Assembly: GCF_037975245.1 (NCBI RefSeq)
Contig: NC_092576.1
Location: 38,891,111 to 38,955,110 of the forward strand
Reading direction: 5' to 3'
Length of the DNA stretch: 64,000 nt
DNA from: Apostichopus japonicus
Lineage: Eukaryota; Echinodermata; Holothuroidea; Aspidochirotida; Stichopodidae
Below, in pieces: positions 27,891 to 40,299 of the stretch (its first letter is position 1; each line of letters starts with the position of its first letter). Under the pieces are notes generated by a model, which saw nothing but the letters and a program-made list of their open reading frames with translations, was not told where the DNA came from and did not search any database. The position numbers and the translations under genes were made by a program.

Positions 27891-27967
27891 CTTGTACATT
27901 CTTTCTCTTTAATTCTTCTGGGATTTTCTCTGGTCTGATAGATGCAGGTAGTGTGCAGTTAGTAAAC
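27891..27967 (-). CDS. NLR-like gene, predicted exon 4 (77 bp)
   Basis: Acceptor TTATTTTTATATCACAG, then 77 bases. The first base completes a Trp codon with exon 3; then FTNCTLPASIRPEKIPEEL and KRKNVQ follow, exiting in phase 1 at TACAAG|GTATGG. The KLWFTNCTLP junction reads like an LRR strand and turn (LxFxxCxLP). Exon 8 has the same plan. The donor belongs to a sequence that is then repeated about 54 times in the intron. The next donor-like copy, 21 bases on, would extend the exon by seven codons in frame; a third possible donor (CCAG|GTAAGG near 27844) follows, and an in-frame TAA lies within it. Confidence 0.7.
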
Positions 27968-28189
27968 CTGTGATATAAAAATAAATATATCAAATGATCG
28001 TGTGTTTGTCTTGAAGTACTGGCAGCCAGCTGACCTCATTACAGCCATGTAACCTAATAATAAACAGAGAATACCTCATTATATTGTATCAAAAAAATGC
28101 AAATATTTGCAATTAAGACAACAGGGTTCTATTGAATATACCAACGCATACAATACAATATTGTAATTACTGCATGTTAATGCTTGCAC

Positions 28190-28445
28190 GAAATGGCACC
28201 TTCTTACTTGTCTGAGTTGATCACACCTCGAGAGCACCCTTCGCCCTAAGCCTATTACTCTCGTTCTAGGCAGCACGAATAACAAAAAGCACTATGGGCC
28301 CGCAGCTTTTTCTGTCGCTGCACCTGATCTATGGAACGGGATTCCTTCCAAAATTCGCATAATCACAGACTTCACCTCCTTTAAATCACGCCTAAAAACG
28401 GATCTCTTTCATTATAATCTTGAACAACACGCACTTCGTCTACAT
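28190..28445 (+). pseudogene. LINE ORF2 C-terminal fragment, decayed
   Basis: Translates in pieces as MAPSYLSELITPRE and then, after at least one frame change near 28240-28290, GPAAFSVAAPDLWNGIPSKI and TSFKSRLKTDLFHY. This is the characteristic C-terminal end of CR1-like LINE ORF2 (APSYLSEL, then AAPxLWNxLP, then FKSxLKTxLF). It is antisense to the NLR-like gene, in the intron between exons 3 and 4. Confidence 0.8.
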
Positions 28446-29603
28446 ATCACAATGTCCATTGTATCCTTTATATATGACCTGTCAATCATATTGTAATACG
28501 TCACGTGGTTGAACACCTGTACAGCTAAAGTACATATTTTGTTTGGTTACCGTGAATGCATCAAACAAATGTAGCGCTGAAGGTCACCTTGACAATCGGT
28601 AAACCGGTACCTCTGGTTTACTACAATGTTAGGCAACAAATAACAATGTAGTTTTCTTTCATTTAATTATTTAAAACAAATAAAACCGTCTTGTTTAGTT
28701 GTTAAGGTTTTTCTTCATACATATTTTAACACTCAACATGACTGTATCTTAGGTCATAAATTCCTAAAAACTCCTTACTCCGATGTTCGGAGTTTAATTG
28801 GCTTTTGATTTTAAATGTTCATCAAGGAACAACACAATTTACGATTGAAACCAAAATTGTGTGCACGATTTACGCAATGACTCACTGATTTTATTGGCAA
28901 TCAACTAGTTATAAGTAATGGTGACTTCTTGGAGTCAAAATATATCGTTGACATTTCGCTGAATTATTTAGGGTGATATGTTTTTAAGGATTTTTTCTCT
29001 TGCAATTGCCTCTAAACGTTGTTGGGAAATGTCATGTATAAAATGTGTAAAGAAGAAAAACAGCCGGTTGCCAACGCTACTTTTATTTTCACTTATATTT
29101 GTCATAATTTACGCCATGTTTGAATTGAAACTAGGCGTGGTATATGATACTACGGTATATATCGCGATATCTGTTTGAAGAATTTACTGCACTCCACTCA
29201 TACGTATCTCTATTCTAAAGATACACTCTCTAATCAGCCTGGCTAACAAAACATTTTGCGGAAATCCAAGCATTTTTATACAAGGACAATCTCGTATAGC
29301 AACAGTCTTACTGGAAGTTCAATCCCCCCCCCCCCCCTCGGCCGCGATACAAAATATTTAACAAAATAAAGCTTTCTAAACAAGCCTATGTTATTGATTG
29401 CATTTAGATGACCTTGAACTTCCAATTTACCCAGCCAAACCAACCTGTTCCTGTATGACGGCATCTTTGATGCTATTTGTTGTCTATTACCTTTTGTCGG
29501 TTCCTTTGATTACATTATTAAATTATTGAATAATTTCTTAAATCTTTTGTAATTATCACAGACTTTCCTCTCCTCATATTCATTCTATCTGTAAGTTACT
29601 TAC
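28446..29603. other. Intronic DNA of the NLR-like gene, no exon seen
   Basis: AT-rich. A run of C lies near 29325-29337, and short palindromes at 28603-28622 and near 28780-28797 (CTCCGATGTTCGGAG). No exon-like open segment was recognised. Confidence 0.5.
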
Positions 29604-29812
29604 CAAAGTTTCCTGAATTTCTTAGACGGCAGTACACAGTTCAATAATCCTACAAAGTCTTCCTCCGTAAGTTCTGGTTTTTCTCTTCCTGCATTCACCA
29701 ATAACGTCTCCAGTGATGAGAGGCTTGGTAGAGCAATACCGGACCGGAGGATGATGTTATTGTTGTCAACCTTACTGAAGGACCACTCCAGCCTTAGATC
29801 AGATATTGGTAT
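29604..29812 (-). CDS. NLR-like gene, predicted exon 3 (first 209-bp module)
   Basis: Acceptor CATCTTTCTTCAG and donor CTTTG|GTAAGT bound 209 bases (69 codons plus two bases; entry phase 0, exit phase 2). The product starts IPISDLRLEWSFSKVDNN, has IILRSGIALPSLSSLETL in the middle, and ends PSKKFRKL before a Trp split with exon 4. The same length, phases and landmarks recur in exon 7. Regular leucines and the following FTNC segment suggest LRR-like structure, which in NLR proteins follows the NACHT module. It joins the NACHT exon in phase 0. Confidence 0.75.
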
Positions 29813-29913
29813 CTGAAGAAAGATGGATAAAAGATTAAACTGTATTTTAGCTGCATGACCTCATTAACAGTAAATATTATTGACCGTACTTACCATCATT
29901 AACAGGGTATTAT

Positions 29914-30178
29914 CCCAGCAAACACAAAACATTATCATAACATTTTGAAAAGAGCCTCTAAAATATGTTTTTATAACGTTAAATGTGGTGTTATAAAAAT
30001 ATCGGAATAACGTTATTATGAGATTTTAATGTTATATTAATGTTTTAAGGAAAAAATGTTTTGAAATAATAGCCTGAAAATGTTTTCGTGACATATTTAT
30101 TACACCACAAATAACGTTATCAAAACAAAAGACGAAACGTTTTAATAACGTTTTAAAAACGTTTTTGTGTTTGCTGGG
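29914..30178. mobile_element. 265-bp MITE with CCCAGCAAACACAAAA ends
   Basis: Terminal inverted repeats CCCAGCAAACACAAAA and TTTTTGTGTTTGCTGGG, flanked by a TTAT duplication (29910-29913 and 30179-30182). The interior is rich in AACGTT and TTATAACG motifs and has no ORF. Short DNA elements with these ends are familiar from many invertebrate genomes. The superfamily is not assigned here. Confidence 0.85.
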
Positions 30179-30399
30179 TTATAGCTTATATAGAATTCCA
30201 AAGAAAAGCAATACTAATGCCCCCGGTCCCTCCCGAAAAGGACTGCGAAATTATTTTAGAAAGAAAAATCTACAAACTATAATGAAAAAAGTCTGCTTTC
30301 CCTAGAAATATATACAAATAGCCTCAAGTATGTATTAAAACAAGTGATTGTTGATCTCGACTTCAGTCATTTAGGCTAAGTTATTGTCATCTGCCATAC

Positions 30400-31815
30400 A
30401 AACCGACCCCCCCCCCCCCTCCCCTCGCCCTTTTGAGGCAAACTCGACATAACAACACTTCTGCCGGCTGGGTGATGACAATGTAAGTGGTAATAAACAT
30501 ATTCGCTATACCTAGCAACTGATATCAATGATTAGTAGCAAGTAAATTAAATCAGGCGCTTTAATATTTTTTTCATCAAAGCTTGGTCTTTAAACACAAA
30601 CTTATCTACCAGTCTTGAAAAATAACATGCTAACAAATAACTTACAAAATTGTAAAAAAAAAATGTATTTGTGAAAGTTAAACTATCACGTCTGTACACT
30701 CACCGATCATCACACTAGTAAAAGTGCAGTTGTAATGCCTACACAATGTAACCACACGATCGTACTTTCCCTTCCGGCATATCTCAATTGTCTACTTATC
30801 TGTACCACTCTTGCATGACAACATATATAGTCAAGGTAAGTTAGAAAATATTATGTTGGTAGTACATGACAGGCCTCGTTGCAAAAATGAAAGTTTCTAT
30901 TGTTTTTACCCGTTTCTTGATCCCTAATATGTACTGTTTATAACGCCTCGACCTATATACAGTAAACAGTAAGAAAGAACCTCCCGTCCCGACACATACA
31001 GAGTAAACACGACTGACACTCGGTGGATACCGCTAACAAGCAACGTCACGTAAACGCTATTTCATATAAGGGATTGTGCAACACATTCCACACATATAAA
31101 TCTGTCTATGCAATGTTTGTTGTAGGCTAATTCTAATTCTTTGTCGTGTCTACTCTAAAGCAGTAGTACAGCCAGGCCTATTATACATTACGTTACAGCA
31201 TTATCCACCTCCTCACCCCCCCCCCCCCCTCCTTCGCTCTGAACAAACTCTCCATAACAAACACACAATAACTGTCACGGCTGGGAGATATCTATACCTG
31301 ATAATATAACCCATTCGCTACACGTTATAAGGTGATTACAGCTGATGTAAATGGTTTATAACATGCACAAAGTATTTTTTATTTAATTCCCTGCATATTT
31401 CGAGCGACGAACATTCATATTTACCAATCGTGCACGATAACATGGTAAGAGATAAAATATTATGATGATATTACATGATAGTTGCAAAATGAATGTTTCT
31501 ATTATTATTATTTCCCGTTTCTCGTTCCCTACCCTGTACACTCATCGATCATGACATTAGCATTAGCGTGGTTAATCATGCCTTAACCTACATGCAGTAG
31601 TCGCAAGAATGAACTTTTATTCCCGACGCAAGCAGAGTAAATACAACCGACACACGCCCTTATGTACCGCTTACATGCTACCGTCACGTAAACTCTAGTC
31701 AGACACTAGTTTATATTATATTTTGTTTTCTATAATTGTAAAACAAATTTCATGCATATGATATTCTCTCAACAATGTTTGTTGTAGGCTCATTCTTTGC
31801 CGTGTCTAAAGTAGT
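30400..31815. repeat. Diverged direct duplication (about 30400-31140 and 31200-31815)
   Basis: Landmarks recur in order: a C-run followed by CCC..CTCGCCC or CTTCGCTC (30408 and 31216), a CGGCTGGG segment, GCAAAATGAAAGTTTCTATT-like text (30881 and 31482), CGTCACGTAAAC (31043 and 31682), and CAATGTTTGTTGTAGGCT (31112 and 31772). Spacing differs between copies, so it is an old duplication with later indels. Confidence 0.7.
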
Positions 31816-32402
31816 AGCCCACTGTGCAGCTGCAAATGTTACAATATGTTACAGCATCATAACTGCTACAGTAAATATATTTGCTAAAGTGAGCGACATT
31901 ATCTTAATCCAGCACCACTACCACTCTCAATGTGACCGCACATTTAAATCATATCCATTATCACTCCCAGTAGCAGGATTAACTCGGCTATTGGAATGTC
32001 TGATTGTATTAGGGCTTACTGATATGCTACTCGGTCTCTTTACGTACGGATTAGTGTCGAATTAATAACTATTATAAAAACAGTTATATTCCTTAACGCA
32101 AGCTATTTAAATTAGTATACAGCCATGTTTTACGGCCAGTGGTAAAGTCCTAGCCTATCTTGACAGAAATAAACAAACCTGTTACTAGTAGCATGGACAC
32201 TTCGAAGTTCGGACACCTAAGCCTTAAAACACCCCAAAACTATATCTTCTGGTATAAATCACCTGAACATATACTTGATATGGTGGGAGAAGTGTGTTAT
32301 ATTACGATACACGGCCAAAATTTCTTTCCTGCAAACTGTTTTCACGTTGTATTCCAAGAAAATTCTTCGTGATTGTGGAACTGGTATTTCTTTGCTAGAG
32401 TA
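31816..32402. other. Intronic DNA of the NLR-like gene; stray mariner-end-like motif
   Basis: No exon seen. CGAAGTTCGGACACCTAAG near 32202 resembles the terminal repeat of the small element that follows and may be a remnant end of a relative. Confidence 0.4.
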
Positions 32403-32666
32403 TTGCGAAGTTCGGACACCCGGTCCCACAGTGTGGCGCTGGTGATAAAATTGGTGGCGCAGTTGCTCTTTCAGTAATTATAACAGACTTCATAGATCTC
32501 CGTCATTTTATTGACAACTATGTAAGTACTTACTTGCACACGGGTCATTTTGGAGAGAAAATAACTGTAGCTTTGTCCTTTTTGGTGAAATTTGGCTATT
32601 CCTGTAGGTTGTCATGGTGAAATTTCTTAGGGCTGTCCGAACTTAGCAGTGTTCCGAACTTCGCAA
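32403..32666. mobile_element. 264-bp Tc1/mariner-like MITE
   Basis: Inverted ends TTGCGAAGTTCGGACACC and GTTCCGAACTTCGCAA, each flanked by TA (32401-32402 and 32667-32668), the target duplication of the Tc1/mariner superfamily. The interior has no transposase frame. Confidence 0.85.
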
Positions 32667-32945
32667 TACTGACTTATACTAGGTCTAGACTAACCATCCA
32701 TAATTCGTCTACATAATTTGCAGTACTGTAATCAAGCTTACCTGGCTTAAAAGCAAGATTGTTTTGGTAGGGTTATATCCTAAAGCGGTGATAAACTTAT
32801 AGGCCTAGGCCTAGTAGACTTGGCATATCCTAACTGCGTATACATTCCAAATAAAAGCTGCGTTTTTAAAACAGTCAAAACACCGTTATATTGTAATGGT
32901 CGATGCGTGCATTTGACGCGGCAGGCTGAATGGGCCTCATTGAAG

Positions 32946-33683
32946 GTAGCAGCCACTAACAGCAGCCACTAAGAGAAAAGGACAGTAAGACATTACACAC
33001 AGTTCTACCACTGCGGTCGTGTGTGTGTTTGTAATAACTGACGCTGCGGTCGTGTGTGTTGTTCAATTAGTGCATAAATAAGAAGGTAGTTTTTCTTCAA
33101 AATCAATTAAGTTTAGTTATGGAACCTATTGAGATGTCCGGTTAGCACCACATTAAAGTAAAAAGGTTTTTCTTTTACGTGGTATATCTCTACTATCGGA
33201 AACAAAACCGATCTTGAACAAAAGTGGCCTTAAACTTTTAATCAACCCCGATACGAACATCTCTTAACGCGCTGTATATACGTAATGTGTAATGATCCCC
33301 CAAAAAATTGTTTAATTTTATTTTTATTTTAAATCGATTAATCTTAGATATGAAGCCTATATTGAGATGTCCGGTTAGCACCACATTCAGAATTATACCA
33401 CATGAAAGAGCAACATCACATCTCTCTTATGGTGCAATTTTTGGCATTTTACAGTATGCATAGCGTTAATTATTATCGTATTAAAATAGGTAAGACAAAG
33501 AAAACAGTCTTGTTATTGTCCGCAAATTTAGCTGCCCTTAGTGGCTGCTGGGGATCCACTTTTTTCCGTCACAGCGTACCCAGCGCTGGCTCGTCACAGT
33601 GTACAAACATCAGTGGCCAACGGCTTGTGACGTCGATGTATACACTATTGGCTGCTGTTAGTGGCTGCTCTTAATGGCTGCTA
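32946..33683. repeat. Inverted-repeat structure with AGCAGCCACTAA sub-units and an internal direct repeat
   Basis: GTAGCAGCCACTAACAGCAG at the left is matched in inverse orientation by CTGTTAGTGGCTGCTCTTAA and TGGCTGCTAC at the right (33650-33683), with another TTAGTGGCTGCTG at 33538. Inside, AGATGTCCGGTTAGCACCAC occurs at about 33132 and 33364. This looks like a foldback or decayed DNA element. No clear target duplication was seen. Confidence 0.6.
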
Positions 33684-33699
33684 CGTTCAAACAGGTGCT

Positions 33700-36272
<2,573 letters not shown>

Positions 36273-37795
36273 GTCATGACTTGATGCTATCTGTAGCAGC
36301 TGTACGGTAGACCTCTGTAGTAACTTGCTATCATCTCTTCCGATGAAAACCTTCTCAGCACAGAGCTCTGTAACAGTCTTCCTGATCTCCTCAATGTCTC
36401 CATTTTGTTCCAAGATGCAGAGGATTGCAAACTTATCACAACCCTTTCTCTTTTTCAAATATTTGATGATGTTGCGAGCAGCTGAACGGCTTAGTCCACA
36501 TGCGAATCGAAAGACATACTGGAGGTCTAATGGATCCATCTTACCCAGAGTTTGTTCTAATTCAGCTGAATTCTTCACACTAGCAGCGATATCCGCGACC
36601 CTAAATGATGCAAACCACTCACAGAATAGTTTATGGTAGAAGCTTACTTCAATCTTGGTATTAATGCTATCACCAGGAGTGTCTCCATCGGAAATATCAA
36701 CGACCTTTTCCTCTACTAAAATACCAACACGGATATAGTGATCATAAAATGCTTGACCAACTCGTTTACAGAACGCTTCTTTTTCCCACACAATCTGTTG
36801 ATTCTCTCTATTGAGAGCTTCAAATGCTATTTTATCAAGTTCACCGTGTTTAGACTCAAACTCCACTTCATAGGTAGTAACGTTACATTCCGCTGCCTTG
36901 TTTCTGGCGTGACTGTGAAAACATTTCATCATGTAGATGAAAAACTCCGTAACAGACTTAAATTTCTGGAAGTCTTTTCTTTCATCAGTCATGTGAGCGA
37001 ACGTAACGAAGAACAGAGGAACTTGGCAGAGATCGTCAAGAATTGGATTTCCTTTCAAACCTTGTTTAATTTTATCAAAAGCCTTTTCATTTTTGTCTCC
37101 AGTGATGGCTTTGCGAATGTACTGATCACGCGCAGTTTCATCAAAACCTTTTAACTTGACTCGTTTAGTTTTTGACTTGTCAAAGTCTTTTGGTAGATAC
37201 CTGGTCGTCAAGGTTACTTCAAATTTACGAAACTTCTCTAATCTGACGATTTGATCGACGTCACTTCCTGTGGTTTGATCTCTTTCAGGATACTCGTCAT
37301 AACCATCCAGGAGAACTTTAACTCTATGGCAGCCTTTTAGAATAGCTCTTATGTCAGATTGTTTCACACGGTGCTCGTTTGGTAGTAGAAAAATTTTGAT
37401 CGCTCTGTAAATGGACTTCACGTTACCCAGCTGTCTCAGTCGGAGAAGAATTAACACATCTGCATCAGAGAAAGGGGATTCTTTCACACCGTTACACCAG
37501 TCATAGGCTAACTGAAGGGTAAGGGTTGATTTTCCGTACCCTGGTTCACCCTCTATAATACGACGTACTGATTTAATACGCGGATCAGTGAAAATATGAT
37601 TATATGACGCCAAACGTTCCCATGATCCTTCAGTGGAGAAAGGGGTTCGTCTCTCGATGAAACCCTCAATGCTGCCCTCAACAAATACCTTATCTACACA
37701 GTAGAGTCTATCTTTGATATAAGGGATTGGTTGAACTGCGTCATATCGTTTCTTGTACGTCGACTTCAGTTCTGTGAGAAGGATTTCTTTCTTTT
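36273..37795 (-). CDS. NLR-like gene, predicted exon 2: NACHT NTPase
   Basis: A 1523-bp open exon (507 codons) between acceptor CCATTTTATTCAG and donor CATGAC|GTAAGT; entry phase 1, exit phase 0. It encodes a NACHT domain, the nucleotide-driven oligomerisation switch of cytosolic NLR immune sensors. Walker A is GEPGYGKST (37550-37524), Walker B LLDGYDE (37313-37293) and the sensor-1-like TLTTRY about 27 residues later. PLFFVTFAHM and SFYHKLFCEWFASF fit the helical and winged-helix region after the P-loop core. The end (TVTELCAEKVFI...SSHD) is repeated as exon 6. An upstream in-frame ATG at 37854-37856 exists, but the acceptor makes it intronic. No death, CARD or pyrin domain is visible, so either the N-terminus is short or more exons lie upstream. 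Annotation as NLRC4-like would be guesswork; NACHT itself is firm. Confidence 0.9.
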
Positions 37796-38329
37796 CTGAA
37801 TAAAATGGAATTACACAGTAGACAATTATTGCATTCGTCAGGTACGTTATTAACACTACGATCGATATCCAAAGACTTCATCCTAAAGTATAATTTGCTT
37901 TACAGACATAATAATGTATCCCCCTCCCCCCCCCAACCCACCCCCTGCTCCACGTTTAACCCCTAATTCGCCTGACAAATAAACTTATGACGTGATAATT
38001 GAGAGGAAGTGACATTTGTTATCCTTTACAGAGATAGTTAATTCTCCAGATTCATGTATAATTCTGCTATTATCTAATATTTTGAAGAACATACCAACAA
38101 TTTGAAGGACAACAAAACCAGTGAGTGGTTTCAAATTTCTTCGTGTGTGAATTTTTTCAATCTCGTATGATTACTACGGAAATTGAAAAGCTGAATCAAG
38201 TTGGCAGAGTTAAATGAACAATTAAGAAAGGCGATGGATACTTCAAATAATGCGACTGACTGAAAAATACGAAGAAGTATTCAGTTTGTTTTTTAGAGAA
38301 AGACTGTATCAGAACGAGAATATACGGAC

Positions 38330-38417
38330 CTTCCAAAGTCAGTGGTGGTTGTGTTGATGTCTCAGCTCTTACATGACTGGATTGGTTTGATCTGGTAGGC
38401 TGACTGTTCCGATCCAT
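38330..38417 (-). CDS. NLR-like gene, possible exon 1 (N-terminus)
   Basis: ATG at 38417 opens 29 codons (MDRNSQPTRSNQSSHVRAET, ending PPLTLE) and one extra base before GGAAG|GTCCGT. Exit phase 1 matches the entry phase of the NACHT exon 534 bases on, giving TLE-E-KKEILL. The Ser/Thr/Gln-rich stretch has no domain. The donor (GTCCGT) is poor, and an alternative donor CAT|GTAAGA (minus strand near 38372) would leave phase 0 and break the frame. Treat it as a candidate; a different upstream exon may be the real one. Confidence 0.4.
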
Positions 38418-38672
38418 ACTTCCATTGTCACCTCGGAATTATTAAAAGAAGATACTCTCTTGATGTGCTTGTCGTCTTTCAAATATAACAGCGGCGTCTA
38501 CACCCCCCATATCATTCGCACAACTTGTGCACCGTGAACTGTCTGTTAACGATGTCAAATAAAGATGAAAATCATGTTAGAGGGAAAAGAAAAACAAACG
38601 TTAACTAAATCCTGAAACCTAGAGTAGTGTCTACTCATTATGCAGATATAAAGTAATGTATACAGCCACCTA

Positions 38673-38682
38673 CCGATATATG
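38673..38682. repeat. Left target-site duplication of foldback element
   Basis: CCGATATATG, repeated exactly at 39735-39744 on the other side of the element. Confidence 0.7.
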
Positions 38683-39734
38683 GCTTTCTAGTCACTTCGC
38701 CCAACAACCATTTCGCCCAACTGCCATTTCGCCCAACCAGCCTGGTCATTTCGCCCAACCAGCCTGGTCATTTCGCCCAACTAGCATGGTCATTTCGCCC
38801 AACCATCATAGTCATTTCGCCCAACCAGCATGGTCATTTCGCCCAACCGTGTTGGTCATTTCGCCCAACCTTGATTTTACTAATATTCAGTCAGAATAAT
38901 ATTACTTTTTCTATTCCACTAGTTCAATTTGATTTATTTTGGGTTAGGTTACTTCGTAATAGGTAAATAAAGTGAGGTTCGCTCGATATCGATCGAAGTC
39001 TGAGCAGTTATTTCGGGTATAATGGGAGGATTACACTACTTTAGGCGTTTACGCATACAATGGAAGTTAGACTATTATACAAACAAATGGGAATCGGTGT
39101 GGAATAATATAACCGTTTCTATTTCACTAGTTCAATTTGATTTATTTTGGGTTATATTATTGGAAGTTATATTATGATTATATGTTTGTTCAAAGAAAAA
39201 AAAATATCGTTATCGCAGTGTATTAGCAGTGTAATAATGATTTATAGTAGATAGCTGAACGTTTACTATCAAACCTATCAAACCTAACCCCTAAAACACT
39301 GATCCATCCTCAAGATTCCTTAATATTCTGTTCGTATCCTGTAACGTTAAAAATTCCCGAACGTTTCCTTGCTAAAGTTATACAAAGTAAAGGACTTCAA
39401 GTTTCCTTAATATTCCTTAATATTCGAACGTTTACTATCAAACCTAACCCCTAACACACTGATCCATTCTCAAGTTTCCTTAATATTCGGTTCATATCCT
39501 GTAACGTTAACAATTCCCGAACGTTTCCTTTTGAAGTATCATATTTAATCAAGGTTGGGCGAAATGACCAGGCTGGTTGGGCGAAATGACCAGGCTGGTT
39601 GGGCGAAATGACCAGGCTGGTTGGGCGAAATGACCAGGCTGGTTGGGCGAAATGACCAGGCAGGTTGGGCGAAATGGTAAGGTTGGGCGAAATGGCAGTT
39701 GGGCGAAATGGCTGTTGGGCGAAGTGTCCTGCTT
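38683..39734. mobile_element. Foldback-type DNA element with tandem-repeat inverted ends (about 1.05 kb)
   Basis: The left arm (38692-38872) is about eight tandem copies of a 21-22 base unit (CATTTCGCCCAACCAGCCTG type). The right arm (39548-39726) is the same array inverted (GGTTGGGCGAAATGACCAGG). Outermost ends CACTTCGCCCAACA and TGTTGGGCGAAGTG match. CCGATATATG lies just outside on each side, 10 bp. Long inverted ends built of sub-repeats and 9-10 bp duplications are the hallmarks of Drosophila foldback (FB) and some MULE-like elements. The middle has two direct duplications: TTCAATTTGATTTATTTTGG (38927 and 39126) and GAACGTTTACTATCAAACCT (39257 and 39425). There is no transposase. Confidence 0.8.
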
Positions 39735-39744
39735 CCGATATATG
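39735..39744. repeat. Right target-site duplication of foldback element
   Basis: Second exact copy of CCGATATATG. Confidence 0.7.
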
Positions 39745-40299
39745 CATTAGATCGCTGTCACTCGAAGAGGGGTCGCGACCTTTTTTAGAATCGCTAAAAC
39801 ATGAGAGAAGGCCGCCAAAAACTCCGGAAGTAAGCAGTGGAAATATTAGGAACATAAATTTCTTTCACCACTATGCAAAGTTTGTTCCTGCCGTACACCC
39901 ATTCCTGTCCATCACTGTCGCCAGTTGACGAAGAAGAAAATGGGGTCAACAAGCAAAACCGCTTTAAACCAGACCACTAGATTACACGTAGTTGTGGAAT
40001 ATACAAACGTTGCCCTCTTATGATACAACTATAGTAAATTCTTCGTGAATGGTGTTTGCGATGAGATTGCAATATCTTTGAATCGTGTAGTATAAAACGT
40101 TTCATTGCTGACATAACACGAACTATATCGATGAGCAAAATGCTGCCTCTAAATGTAGTCCCACATGACTAATCATTTTTTAAGTACTGTGATATTAAAA
40201 TTAATTAGTATGAGACTGAAATATTCAATACAAGATACACATGCTGACATACGACTGGCTTGATATTGACGCGATTTAACTGCAAGCATATACATGGAT

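Noticed and set aside
31775-32065. 96-residue plus-strand frame with hydrophobic stretches
   Set aside because: Lies in a duplicated intronic region, antisense to the gene, with no conserved counterpart in the other copy.
39451-39855. Open frame with HFAQPAWSFRPT repeats
   Set aside because: Translation of the tandem arm of the foldback element.
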